Part shown: positions 23,271 to 34,778 of the stretch, piece after piece | Numbering within the stretch: position 1 is the stretch's first letter | Layout of the letters: every line of letters starts with the position of its first letter | Assembly: GCF_030272615.1 (NCBI RefSeq) | Contig: NC_081412.1 | Location: 142,248,247 to 142,312,246 of the forward strand | Direction of reading: 5' to 3' | Origin: Cryptomeria japonica | Lineage: Eukaryota > Streptophyta > Pinopsida > Cupressales > Cupressaceae | DNA: 64,000 nucleotides | Notes under the pieces: model-generated | Told to the model about the DNA's origin: nothing | Databases searched by the model: none | Seen by the model: only the letters and a program-made list of their open reading frames with translations | Translations under genes and position numbers: made by a program

Positions 23271-24633
23271 TGTTGGTATTTGCATGAAGATATCATTAAT
23301 GATATGTTATGTTGTCATCGATGCCAATTAACTGGTAATGATATTGTTGTAATATTGTTACTGTAATTGGTAGGAAGAATTTGTGTAGTGAACTAAAAAA
23401 CTGATGTAAACCTTATCTATTGATGTAATCGATAAACCCTATCTGTTATTTTTGATAAACCCTAACTGATTAAGTTTGGTGAATTGGTTATATTGGTTTA
23501 TGATCTGATGATGAGTGGTAATGATTATGACACATATGATTATTGTATGAAGACAATCAAAAGAGATTTTGGCAAGTTGTAAGGTTTTTTGTCTAAGGAA
23601 TGAGAAAATGTATTGCATCTAATGCAAAGCATGTGATGAGTTAATAAGCTCGATGAAGCGGTGATCATAGAGCGATCAAGGTTTTCTTGATTGATGTGCA
23701 GAGATTTCTATGCAATCCAATGGTCATACTTGAACCGATTTGTTTGTAATCCCTATGAGAATTTGGTTTCTATTGTGTTACCAACCTGATTGATTTGTTT
23801 ATAAGGTCGATGAAGTTGTTTAGTTTAATGAGTTGGCAAAGAGTTGGCATAGATCAGTTGAGTGTGTGGTTGCTGAACTAGATGATGTATCTGCAGTTTG
23901 AGTAAAGGCAGATAGGAGCATGAAATGGATCTGATCAAGTAAGTGTAGTTCTATTTAGACAAATCAACAAACTCTTATTTTTTTCTAACAATTACAACAG
24001 AATTGAAATCCCCTAACTGGGTAAGCTCTAACAAGCTTGGTACTATTCAAAACCTCCAACAAGGTGATCCATTAGTTTGGATTTTCAAATCCTCTATCGA
24101 GGTTACTCCTTATAGGGTATTGCTTCTAACAAGTCATTGTAGTCAATCCCTTAACTAGGTGATTCCTAACAGGATCAGTTCTTAACAGGACTTTTTGTAA
24201 AGCTTTAACAAGTTAGGCTCCTAATAGGGTGAACTTCAGAAGAGTTTAGATAGTTATCTTGTGAGTCTCATCTCACTATGGTTTATACCTATTTGGGTTT
24301 CCACATCAAAAGTATTTGTGTCAAGTGGTGAATCTTTTTATGGTTATGTTTTCATGGTTGATCTACTTAACTACTTAACTACTTTGATAAGTCATGATAA
24401 CCAGAAGCATTGAAAAATGAAGAAGTTGTTTACTGTTAATCTATGGTAATAATCAACTGGTTTATCTTATGAGTTTTTATCTTGACAGTGGTATTACATT
24501 GTTAGTTCTAAGTTTACTTTGAGAGATTTTTTTTGAGATTGGTGAAGTTTGTATCAGTTTTTCTATCTACTGATTCACCCCCCCCCCCTCTCTCAGTAGT
24601 TGACTGGATACTTATTCTTTCATCATTCCATCT
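23271..24633 (+). repeat. Element C 5' LTR (1363 bp)
   Basis: It starts TGTTGGTATTTGC and ends CCATCT, where the 3' copy has CCATCA, so the terminal A has mutated. It contains the C-run hairpin with arms CTACTGA (24567-24573) and TCAGTAG (24593-24599). Confidence 0.9.
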
Positions 24634-24635
24634 AT

Positions 24636-24652
24636 TGGTATTAGAGAATATC
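24636..24652 (+). promoter_or_regulatory. Element C primer-binding site
   Basis: TGGTATTAGAGAATATC, two bases downstream of the 5' LTR. It matches the tRNA-iMet-complementary site TGGTATCAGAGC except for C-to-T and C-to-A changes. Confidence 0.75.
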
Positions 24653-24703
24653 AAGTCCTCTAAGGTCTAAGCCTAACAACTTGAGGTAAAGATATTGCAG
24701 ATC

Positions 24704-25702
24704 ATGATGAAGAAGGAAGGTCCGAAGTTTAATAGAGAGAACTACAGGATATGGAGTGACAAAATGAAAATTTATATCAAGAGTCTGGGAAGTCAGTATT
24801 GGGAACATGTCAATACTAAATATGTTCCACCTACTAGGATGTTGACTGGTAATCAGAAGAAAGAGAAACAAGAAAATCATCAAGCATTAGAGACCATTAT
24901 CAGTTCTTTGTCTGATGCAGAGTATGTAGATGTTCATGGTCTTGAAACTGCATATGAGGTATAGAAAAAACTTGAAGAGATTTATAGCAGTGATGAACAT
25001 GTTAATATTTCTAAAGAAGAGAGTCTAAGAGGAAAGTTTGATGACATGCGAATGGCTAAAGGTGAGAATATCTAGCAATATGGTCAAAGAATAAAGGAGA
25101 TAGTCGGTGAAATTAAGAATGCAAGAGGTAAAGTGGAAGATTCCAAAGTGATCAGTAAGGTACTAAGAACTGTGCTACCGGTCTACACTATCCGAGTTGT
25201 AGCTATTCAGGAGCTAAAGTCCATTGACAAAACTAAGGTAACTCTTAACTCCATCATTGGAAAGCTTACTGCTTTTGAATTAAATGGTTATGATGGTAGT
25301 GTACAGAAATCTGAGTCTGCATTTAGAGCTTCTATTTCTAACCCATCTATGAGAAAAAGTAGAGATGCTAGTCATAGTTATGAATCCATATCCAGCAGAG
25401 AAGCTGATGATGAAGATAGTTTAGTTGAGCTTGAAGCATTGTTGGCCAAGCGGTTACCTAAAGGTACAAGTAAATATAGAGGCAAATTACCTTTGAAATG
25501 TTTTGCATGCAACAAGATTGGACACATTGTTGATAACTGTCCTAATGGTGAGAATGAGCACAAACGAGAGAAATTCAAGAAGTATAAGGGTAGAGGAAAA
25601 AGAGATTTTCTTATTGATGTTGATGGTGGTATCACTGATGAGGAATCTGATGGTGATGCTATTCAAGACATTTTGTTTGTAGCTATTAAAGAAGGGATGT
25701 AA
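24704..25702 (+). pseudogene. Element C gag
   Basis: The frame opens at ATG 24704 (MMKKEGPKFNRENYRIWSDK), typical of copia capsid proteins, with TAG at 24962-24964 and another in frame near 25073. At about 25498-25540 is a complete CCHC zinc knuckle, CFACNKIGHIVDNC, which binds the packaged RNA. Lys/Arg-rich sequence follows. The frame meets TAA at 25700-25702, then continues in the same frame into protease, as expected for a single Gag-Pol chain. Confidence 0.85.
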
Positions 25703-25723
25703 GACCTAAAGGCATTAGTATCC

Positions 25724-26160
25724 ATGATGGATAACTCTGATGATTGGATCATTGATAGTGGTTGTTCACATCACATGACTAGTGATCGGAGCAAATTTCT
25801 TTCTCTAAAGGAATTTGATGGCAGAGTTGTAAGATTTGGTAATGACTCAACCTGGATGGTTAAAGGTAAGGGAACTATATCTCTTAATGGAAAGAGTAGT
25901 GCAAATGATGTATATTGGGTTGAAGGTCTAAAGCACAATCTTCTGAGTGTGGCACAACTCAATGACAAAGGATACCCATTAGAGTTTAAAAATGGTATGT
26001 GCAAAATATATGACAACAAAGGTGAACTGAATGTAACCGAGAAGCAAACTAAAGGTAACCTATTTCACCTTAATCCTAAAGTCAACAATAGTTTAATTGA
26101 AAAGATAGATGATAGCTAGATTTGGCATAGGAGATTTTGTCATCTAAACTTTAATAACAT
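25724..26160 (+). pseudogene. Element C protease region
   Basis: DDWIIDSGCSHHMTSD at about 25739-25785 is the copia aspartic-protease active-site motif in which the expected DSG is intact. It is followed by GKGTISLNG, VYWVEGLKHNLLSVAQL and a TAG at 26117-26119. The protease would cut the Gag-Pol chain. Confidence 0.88.
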
Positions 26161-27000
26161 TGTTAAAGTGAGTAAGTCCAAGATAGTGAGAGGTTTACCT
26201 TGATTAAACAAATCGGTTAATGCTCTATGCAAAGAATGTCAGTTGGGAAACATGACATCCTCAACTTTCAAGAGCAAATCTTTTTCAGTGGAACATTTGT
26301 TAGATTTGGTTCATACAGATCTTTGTGGACCAATAAGAACAAAAAGTATTCAAGGTGACAGATATTTTATGATCTTCACTGACGATTTCTTAGGGATGAT
26401 GTGGGTCACATTCTTGAAGGATAAGACTAAAGATTTTGGTAAGTTCAAGGCATTCAAGGCCTTAGCTGAGAAGGAGTGCGGTTAGAAGATAAAGTGTCTG
26501 GGGACAGATCAAGGTGGTGAGTTTACTTCTAATTCACTAGGTATTGTGAAGAAAATGGTATCAAACGACAACTTTCTGCACTGAGGACACCATAGAAGAA
26601 TGGTATCGCAGAGAGAAACAATAGTTGTTGAATCTTCTAGGATGATGTTGATACAAGGAGGTGTAGTGAAAATTTTCTATAGAGAAGTTTTCAGCACAAT
26701 TATCTACACTATGAACCAGATTCTGGTAAAGAGAGATAAGGACAAGACTCCTTATGAATATTGGTATGGAAGATCACCTGATGTTAGTTATTTTAGAATA
26801 TTTGGAAGAAAATTTTTTATTAAGAGAGGTGATTATATTAGCAAATTTGAGGCCAAAAGTGATGAAGGTATATTTCTTATCTATTCCACCAAGAGTAAGG
26901 CCTACAACTATTTTAACCACTGGACACAGAGAATTATTGAGAGTGCTAATGTTTGACTGGATGAATATCCTGAAGTCTTAGAGGAAACCAGTTCAGAGAA
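26161..27000 (+). pseudogene. Element C integrase region
   Basis: A decayed HHCC region (WHRRFCHLN near 26123, LCKECQLG near 26224) precedes the catalytic part: VHTDLCGPI and FTDDFLGMMWVTFL, then a broken stretch with GTDQGGEF and a stop where TPQ-NGIAER is expected (TAG at 26593). Past frameshifts comes KTPYEYWYGRSPDVSYFRIF. It inserted element cDNA into chromosomes. At least two shifts lie between 26480 and 26640. Confidence 0.82.
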
Positions 27001-27256
27001 AAAGGATGAAGATCCTTACATTTTGTTTTTGGAACTAGAAACTGTGAAATTTGAAACCGGCAAAACAAATATTGATGTACTAGTTCAACCGGAATAGATA
27101 AATTCAGAAGAAGATGATGATAATGAAGAAGCTAAAACTGAAGATAATGATCATGTTATTCCAAGATATGTGAGACTAAATCACAATCCTGAATAGATTA
27201 TTGGAGATAAGGATGTTGGACTACTAACCAAAAGAAGAATTAGAGAGAATTCTTGC

Positions 27257-28100
27257 ATGTTATCCACTATTAAACCAAGAACTGCTAAGGAAGCATTTGG
27301 TGATGATCATTGGTTTAAAGCAATGGAGGAGGAACTTGATCAAATTGAGAAGAACAACACATGGAGTCTAGTACCCCGATCGATAAATAAAAATGTAATA
27401 GGTACTAAGTGGGTTTTCAGGAACAAGTTGAATGAAGATGGTGTTATAGTTCACAATAAAGCTAGGTTGGTTTGCAAAGGTTATGCACAAGAGGAAGGAG
27501 AAGACTATGGTGAGAATTTTGCACCAGTGGCAAGACTGGAAGGTGTCAGAACTTTATTTGCATTTGCAGCACACAAGAAATTCAAGGTATACGAGATGGA
27601 TGTTAAGTCAACATTTTTGAATGGGATACTAGAAGAAGAAGTATACATTGAGCAGCCAAATGGTTATGCTCTGATTGATGAGAAAGACATGGTATGCAGA
27701 TTGCATAAAGCTTTATATGGATTAAAGCAGGCACCAAGAACATGGTATGAAAGGCTTCATAAAACATCTAATGAAGATAGGCTTTCTGAGAAACAGTGAT
27801 AATAGTAACATATATCTCAAATCTGAAGGAGATAAAATAATAGTCAGTGAAGTACTTGTAGATGATATCATATTTGGAGGTAATGATGACATGAGAAACA
27901 ATTTTAAAGATGAGATAAAAAATGAGTTTGAAATGTCTTTAGTGGGAGAAATAAAAAATTTCATAGGCTTGCAAATATAGCAAATTAAGAATGGTATTTT
28001 TATCACACAATCTAAGTATGTGAAAGAGGTTTTGAAGAAATTTAGCATGAGTGACTGTAAACTAGTTGGGACACCTATGGTTATAGGTTGTAAGTTTTCT
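27257..28100 (+). pseudogene. Element C reverse transcriptase
   Basis: Copia RT blocks: NNTWSLVPRSINKNVIGTKW, RLVCKGYAQEEGEDY, FAPVARLEGVRTL, VYEMDVKSTFLNGILEEEVY, ALYGLKQAPRTWYERL. A frameshift at about 27747-27799 moves the rest to another frame: VLVDDIIFGGNDD and GEIKNFIGLQI. The catalytic box reads LVDD where copia enzymes usually have YVDD; the two aspartates remain. Confidence 0.9.
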
Positions 28101-28773
28101 AAGGAAGATGAGTCCAAATCTATTGATGAGAAGGAATACAGGTCAATGATTGGAAAATTGCACTATGTTGTTCACAACAAACTGAACATAGCTCATGCAG
28201 TTGGCATAGTTGCTAGATTCCAGAAGAATCCCAAGGAAACACATTTGATAGCAACCAAGAGGATTTTTAGATATTTGAAAGGTACTATTGACTATGGGTT
28301 ATGGTATCCATATGGAGAAAATTTTGACTTGAATATGTACATAGATGTAGATTGGGTAGGAAATGTTGATGACCAGAAAAGCACAGCTGGTGGCGCATGT
28401 TTTCTTGGAGGAAGACTTGTTTCATGGAGTAGTAAAAAGAAGAGTTGTACATCACAATCTAATGCTGAAGCTGAGTATGTTACAACTTACATGAATTGTA
28501 CTCAGGCTATATGGATGAGGCACATTTTGGAAAGTTTTATGATAATACAAGTGTCATAAATATTTCCAAGAACCCTATTTTGCACTCATGAACAAAGCAT
28601 ATTGAATTGAAGTATCATTCCTCGAGGGAAAAAGTATAGAGTAAATATGTGATCTTAGAGCATGTTTCTACCAAGGACCAGCTTGCAGATATTTTTTACT
28701 AAACCTCTGCCTAAGACTACTTTTTTGTATCTTAGAAGTCAGTTAGGGGTTGTCCCTCTTCATGAGGTCAGTT
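28020..28773 (+). pseudogene. Element C RNase H
   Basis: Copia RNase H landmarks: SKYVKEVLKKFSMSD, KLHYVVHNKLNIAHAVGIVA, YIDVDWVGNVDDQKSTAGG, FLGGRLVSWSSKKKSCTSQS and AEAEYVTTYMNCTQAIWM. A degraded tail with LADIF-TKPLPK and LRSQLGVVPLHE ends near 28773. The acidic residues typical of the active site (D in YIDVDW, E in AEAEY) are present. Confidence 0.9.
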
Positions 28774-29094
28774 AAGCATGATGTAGATTACATCAGTTCC
28801 AGAGCTACTTGCAGAATTTATACAGAAGGATTGATGTAGAAGTGGAGTTATTCCACAGAGGGAGCATCAAGTTGCAGATTGTTGATGATGCACAGTGAAA
28901 TTTTACATTACATGTTTTACTTTCAATTTGGAATTTTTGTCAAAGGGGGAGAAGAATTATGTGATTATGAGGAGGAGAACCAGTGACAAACTGAAGACAC
29001 AGAGAGCATGGTGAATACTTGGTAATGTAAACCAGGATTCCTATTCACAATAACACAACAATCAATGGTGTGGATATTCGTATTGTAATCAATG
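28774..29094 (+). other. Element C spacer between pol and 3' LTR
   Basis: Non-coding. It contains a second purine run, TCAAAGGGGGAGAAGAA near 28939, which resembles a duplicate PPT about 150 bp upstream of the functional one. Confidence 0.55.
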
Positions 29095-29108
29095 CCAAAG
29101 GGGGAGGT
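29095..29108 (+). promoter_or_regulatory. Element C polypurine tract
   Basis: CCAAAGGGGGAGGT directly before the 3' LTR start TGTTGGC. Confidence 0.82.
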
Positions 29109-30452
29109 TGTTGGCATTTTCATGAAGATTACATTAATTATATGACCAGTAATGATATTATTGATATTGTTATAATATTGTTACCGTAACTGGTAGGAAG
29201 AATTTGTGGAGTGAACCAGTAACCAGTGTAAACCTTATCTATTGATGTAGCCAGTAAACCCTACCCGTTGTTTTTGATAAACCCTAACCGATTAAGTTTG
29301 GTGAATTGGTTATATTGGTTTACGATCTTATGATGAGCAGTAATGATTATGACATGTATGATTATTGTATGAAGACAACCCAAAGAGATTTTGGCAAGTT
29401 GTTGTAACAATTTTTGTCTAGGGAATGAGAAAATGTATTTCATCTAATACAAAGTGCATGATGAGTTACTAAGCACACTGAAGTGGTGATCAAGGAGTGA
29501 TCAAGGTTTTCTTGATTGATGTACTGACATTGCTATGTAATCCAATGGTCATACTTGAACTGATTTGTTTGTAATCCCTATGGGAATTAGTTTTTTGTTG
29601 TGTTACCGACCTGATTGATTTGTTTATAAGGTCAATGAAGTTGTTTAGTTTAATGAGTTGGCAAAGAGTTGGCAAAGATCAGTTGAGTGTGTGGTTGCCA
29701 AATCAGATGATGTATCTACAGTGTGAGTAAAGGCAGATATGAGCATGAAATAGATCTGATCAAGCAAGTGTAGTTCTATTTAGACAGATCAACAAACTCC
29801 TGTTGTTTTCTAACAATTACAGCTGAATTGAAATCCCCTAACTCGGTAAGCTCTAACAAGCTTGGTATCATTCAAATCCTCTAACAAGGTGATCCATTAG
29901 TTTGGATTTTCAAATCCTCTACCGAGGTTACTCTTTACAGGGTATTGCTTCTAAAAAGGCATTGTAGTCAATCCCTTAACTGGGAGATTCTTAATAGGAT
30001 TAGTTCTTAACAGGACTTTTTGTAAAGCTTTAAGAGGTTAGGCTCCTAACAGGGTGAACTTCAGAAGAGTTCAGATAATTATCTTGTGAGTCTCATCTCA
30101 TCATGGTTTTTACCTATTTGGGTTTCCACGTCAAAAATATTTGTGTCAAGTGGTGAATGTTTTTGTGGTTATCTTTTCATGATTGATCTACTTAACTACT
30201 TAACTACTTTGATAAGTCATGATAACTGGAAGCATTGAGAAATGAAGAAGTTGTTTACTGTTAATTTGTGGTAACAGTCAACTAGTTTATCTTATGAGTT
30301 TTTATCTTGAAAGTGGTATTACATTGTTAGTTCTAAGTTTACTTTTAGAGATTAATTTTTGATATTGGTGAAGTTTGTATCAATTTTTCCATCTACGGAT
30401 TCACCCCCCTATCAGTAGTTGACCGGATACTTATTCTTTCATCATACCATCA
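29109..30452 (+). repeat. Element C 3' LTR (1344 bp)
   Basis: Starts TGTTGGCATTTTC, ends CCATCA. It aligns with 23271-24633 over its whole length, with many substitutions, so the insertion is old. The hairpin near 30393-30418 has one arm mutated (CTACGGA against TCAGTAG). Confidence 0.9.
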
Positions 30453-30457
30453 CATAG

Positions 30458-33219
30458 TGCTCAACCAGGGACTCACCAAACCTTTTAACTCCCTTTCACA
30501 CCGGATTAGCCTATCCATGTCCTTTTCTAATGCACAAAACTCAGATTGTTATCAAAATATGACCATGAATGGTACCGATCAGTGTCTGAGTACCATCAAA
30601 ACTATCAGCCAAATGTTCTAACTGAGCCTTTGCCACCTTCAATTTCATCTCAAGGTCCGTTGTTAGTTTTTCAATGTTACTACATGACCTATATATATTG
30701 TTGCACTCATTTAGAGCCACATTAATCTTTGTTATCTCATCTATCAACTTAGCCTTGTCAGATGAAATCATGTTGTCACAAGTGACCTTCTGGGCTGCAT
30801 TATACTACTCAACCAACTGTCAGTTTGATACTTGTTGAAGAGTTTTAAACTCTTTTGAAATATTCTCTGTCAAACCTTTCAATTTGTTAGATGGGCTTCC
30901 AATCTGATATACCTTATATTTCGGTGTAGGCTTCTACGAAACTGGAATGACCTGCTCAATAACCTTTTTATCTTTAGTCGCTTCCTTCCTTAACTTCTGA
31001 TCTACAACATACATCAATTCAAAACTGCTCAGTTGCTCAATATTCTTCTATGCAAAATCACCTTGACTAGATGAGTCAAGTGCCAACAATAAATGACTAT
31101 CCAAAATATTCCCAGAGGATTCAACCTTATGATTTGCACCGGTGGCTTCGTCACTTGGTGTAGTAATCTGTTCAACCTTAACCTCTTCAGTATGTACATT
31201 TAATGTCAGAGGTTCAATATCCTCAACCTATTTATTTTTTGTATTAATATCTATAACTTCTATATCCAGAATGATTTGTTTTGGTGTATCCTTCTTATCC
31301 TGTATAGTCTCAATGTTATCTACTAGTATCTCTATATTTTGTACAGGTGGTTCTACTAGAGGAATATCATCTGTTATTTTCTGATCCAAAACCAATGTAT
31401 CCATTCCCAATATGCCTTTCCCCTTATCATCTACTGGGATGTCTAGAGTGTTAGACTTTTGAGGTACTTCCGATGATGGAAAGAATCCAGGATAATCTAC
31501 AAAGAATTTTACCCAAGCCTCATGTGTCTCCTTGACTATCTCATTCAATCTACCTACTATGAAACTCACATGTCGGTGTTTGCTCCGAAAATTTGTTTTA
31601 TTTGCAAACTCTAAACACTATTGCATCTCTTCATCAGTTATGGCTCCACAAACATTTAACAACTCCTATACCTAAGTTATGTGTCTATCCTCTTCAACCG
31701 CAGATAACCTTCAAGCATCTATTTTGTTGTACAAGTCTGTCGATATCTTTTTTTCAATCTCTAAAAGTGCTTTCTTATATATTTCTAAATACAACAAAAC
31801 TAATTCCTCTATTTCCATTTTCTCCTTATCATCCATATGTACATAGTAATGTTGTATGTTACTCAAAATTCCATCTTTATTTATTTGATCAATTGACTCA
31901 GCAACTAAAAGAGGAGGAATGACTTCAACACTCTTACAGGATTCGAGAGCTATATCTACATCTGATTTCTTCTTCTTGTTGGGAGTAGAAGTAGACTCCT
32001 TAAATGGTTTCTACTTCTCTATGGGCTTCCTCTCCTTCAAAATTTTCTTTGGGGGTGCTGGAGGGGTGACCTTCACTTTCTTCTTCTTTGCTTCCTTAGC
32101 CTTCTTCCTTGGTATCTTGATGAAAGTCTTGGAATTTTTGAGGGCACAACATCAATATCAGAACCAGATGTAATAGGGGCAATATAAGTCTCTGGTTTCT
32201 TCCTCTTTACTACACCCTTGCCAGTTGTTGTTGCTGTCAGTTGAATATTTGTCTACAATATGCTTTGGAACCCTTTCTCTCTTCCTCATTTCTTTCTGGA
32301 ATGATTTGAAATAACCCCAAATAATGGAGTCCCTATCCTTTTCCTGCCCCATATTCCTTATAGCATATTTGATTTGTTTTTCTATGAGTATATCAAATGC
32401 CCATTGGGTCTTACCGGTTCTGGGTAACTCATTCAAAAAGAAGAGAATTAAATAGACAACAAGGTTTCCATACCGAAAAATACCCTTTTTCTCACCCTTA
32501 ATCTTCCCTAAGTTTATAATTAACTCATCACACATCCATTGACATAGATCTATCTTTTCATCTTCCTTAATCATTTTGTGAGCACAAAAAATTCTTGAAC
32601 TAGAAACAGAGTTCAACCGGTTTGATTGGGTTACCTTGTAACCAATGATCATGATAGAAAATTGAACTGCATCATCTTTGATAGTGATAATTCTCATTGA
32701 CCGATTGTCAGATGTTTCACTAGTTAACTTCTCCACCTCATTGTTAGATATCTTCTTCTTTCCAGGGGTTGGACCGGTCTGGGGTAAACCGATGATCGCA
32801 TGAATAGCCTACTTGGTGATCTTGTAAGGTCGGTCAAGCCATATGAATTCCCCACAGACTCAACTCAATACATACCAGATCATATCATCTTCAAATTCTA
32901 GCATCTCCAAAATGTCTGTGAAACCCCGATCCTTCAGAATTTGGAATTCTGGTTTCATCGACCCATCCTGGTTTAGCAAGGTGCCAATATAAATGTTCTT
33001 GATCTCAGCAGAACCCAAATCCTCCAAAGTGCAATTAATATATGCTTGGACATATTCAACATACAAAACTCCTTCAGGAACCCTAGAAAATGCGCCAACT
33101 AAATCATTGACCTTCGCAATCTGAGGGCATTGCTTGAAAACAGGGCATGAATGGTCCTTGATATCAACAACAATAGGGATAGCCACACCTACTAGAGTGG
33201 AAGATGATCTAGAAGCCAT
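30458..33219 (-). pseudogene. Element D second ORF, main part, unknown function
   Basis: In element sense it starts at ATG 33219 (MASRSSSTLVGVAIPIVVD). Best open pieces are 32860-33219, 32158-32736, 31228-31569 and 30541-30771, separated by stops and shifts. The N-terminal 250 residues are globular in style (AFSRVPEGVLYVEYVQAYI, ILEMLEFEDDMIWYVLS, then a GLPQTGPTPGKKK block near 32770). The middle is acidic (KGKGILGMDTLVLDQKI), and the end (30541-30771) is coiled-coil-like (KLIDEITKINVALNECNNI). The same chain occurs in element E (484-2151). It has no RT, integrase or protease signature and I cannot name the family. It follows the gag-like ORF by about 550 bp. Confidence 0.7.
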
Positions 33220-33770
33220 TCCAAATAAAAGATAGCTTGAAAACTGATAAAATACCTCACAACCTTTGCTAGTGCAAGTTGTTGAAAATCTGCTCTAAAT
33301 GCACTGAAATTTGCTTGAAATGATTTTTATCACCTTGAATCACCTTGAAATCGCTTTGTTTCTCTCTGAATGCAGTGTGAATGAAAATGGACCAACATTT
33401 CCCTTTTATTCTACAAAACCCTAATTTCTCATTGACATTAATGCACTCCATCATATTATACCGGATTCAAAATCCATTATCTCAGTGCCAGTGAATCTCC
33501 AAACTATCTTCACAAAAATCTAAAACAAACTTTTAGACCTCTACCAAGGGTAATGCAAGATTCATCATTAATTTTCCTCCCCCTAAGGCTAATGCCTTAG
33601 TTATCAAATGAGTTTCTTGTTAGTGCAGGAACATTCTTCTCTACGGGTTGAGTAACCGGGTTGATTGTCTCTGATGATTGATCTCTAGACTTCCTAATCC
33701 ATTGTTTAGCATGAGCCTATCGGATCTCATTAACCTTTTTCTTTCCTTTCTTGTTTTATGTGTTATTCCC

Positions 33771-34725
33771 TTATGGTGTATTCTTGCTTCTATAATATTT
33801 GGCAATATGTCCTATTTTGTTGCATACATAGCAAGTGACATTGTTCTTTTGAATTGCCTTGTTGAGTCCTTGACCATTCCTCAACCTACATTGATTAGCC
33901 ATATGTCCAAAATTTCCACATGCATGACATCTCACATTAATTCTATACATTTTTGTCCTATGACCATACTTATTACACTTTGAACACTGACCGAGAACAA
34001 AATTATTATTCTGATTTGCTCTATTTCTGCAATTGCCATATATGACCAAAATTATTACAAACAAAGCATCTACCATTAAATTATGTGCATTGGGTTTCCT
34101 TATCGGTGATATCTTATTTTGGTTGTCTGGTGGATTCCTTTAATTTGCAGTATCATAGCTTTCTCCATGCTCAAATCCAAGACCTCTAGTGTCTCTTTGA
34201 TCCTTCAATAATTCACCAACTGACCTTGAACTTTTCTTTGTATTCATTTGCAGCATCTAGATCACTTCTTAGGATTGGCATCATTATTTCCAACTCTTTC
34301 TTATTGTTTTGTGATTGTACCAACTTAGTTCTCAACACATCATTCTCATGTCCCAGCCTAATGCATTCCTCAGATCTATCTTTCAGAGATCTACCAAGAT
34401 TTTCTTCATTCTTTTTCTGGTCTTCAATCTCCTTGGACATTCTCATAGTCATGGCTTGCATTTCATTCTTCATGACACCATTCTCCTGACTCAACTTCTA
34501 ACATTGTTCCTTAACGGCATCCTTCTCTTCATCATCCAAATTTTGCAAAAGTTCCTTTCTTTTAGTTTGAATAGATGACAACTTCTCTTGTAGGATAAGA
34601 ATGAATTCCTTTGTAGAATACAATTCATCTTGTAGCTTCAAGTTCTTCATTCTTTTAGCATCATAGTCCTCAAGGTCTACTTCAAGTTGTTTCTCCATAC
34701 TCATCTCCATGGATTCCAGATTCAA
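33771..34725 (-). pseudogene. Element D gag-like ORF: coiled coil and zinc knuckles
   Basis: From 34725 leftward the frame is rich in K/E/L heptads (EKQLEVDLEDYDAKRM, LQEKLSSIQTKRKELLQNL), passes a TAG at 34498-34500, and continues (MTMRMSKEIEDQKKNEENLG) to 34213. After a frameshift, 34076-33771 encodes three zinc-knuckle-like boxes. CHACGNFGHMANQC is complete; the first (CSKCNKYGHRTKMY) and third (CYVCNKIGHIAKYY) have Tyr in place of the last Cys, as G-to-A mutation would give. Coiled coil plus zinc knuckles suggests a particle-forming, RNA-binding gag product. A usual copia capsid motif is not visible. Confidence 0.72.
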
Positions 34726-34760
34726 GATCTTCCTTAAGCTATTAGACTTACTCTAAGTCA

Positions 34761-34776
34761 CCAGGCTCTTATACCA
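34761..34776 (-). promoter_or_regulatory. Element D primer-binding site
   Basis: On the minus strand TGGTATAAGAGCCTGG, two bases inside the 5' LTR. It matches the initiator-Met tRNA 3' end pattern (TGGTATCAGAGC…) with one change in the first twelve bases. Confidence 0.8.
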
Positions 34777-34778
34777 TT

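Larger units (their letters stand above)
23271..30452 (+). mobile_element. Element C: Ty1/copia retrotransposon, decayed
   Basis: LTRs at 23271-24633 and 29109-30452, flanked by target duplication CATAG (23266-23270 and 30453-30457). The primer site TGGTATTAGAG lies at 24636, two bases after the 5' LTR, and the PPT at 29095-29108. Domain order gag, protease, integrase, RT, RNase H is the Ty1/copia order. RT/RNase H wording (VDDIIFGG, EFEMSLVGE) resembles the SIRE/Maximus branch; I hold that lightly. It inserted into the second ORF of element D. The reading frame has many stops and at least two frameshift regions, so it is dead. Confidence 0.93.
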
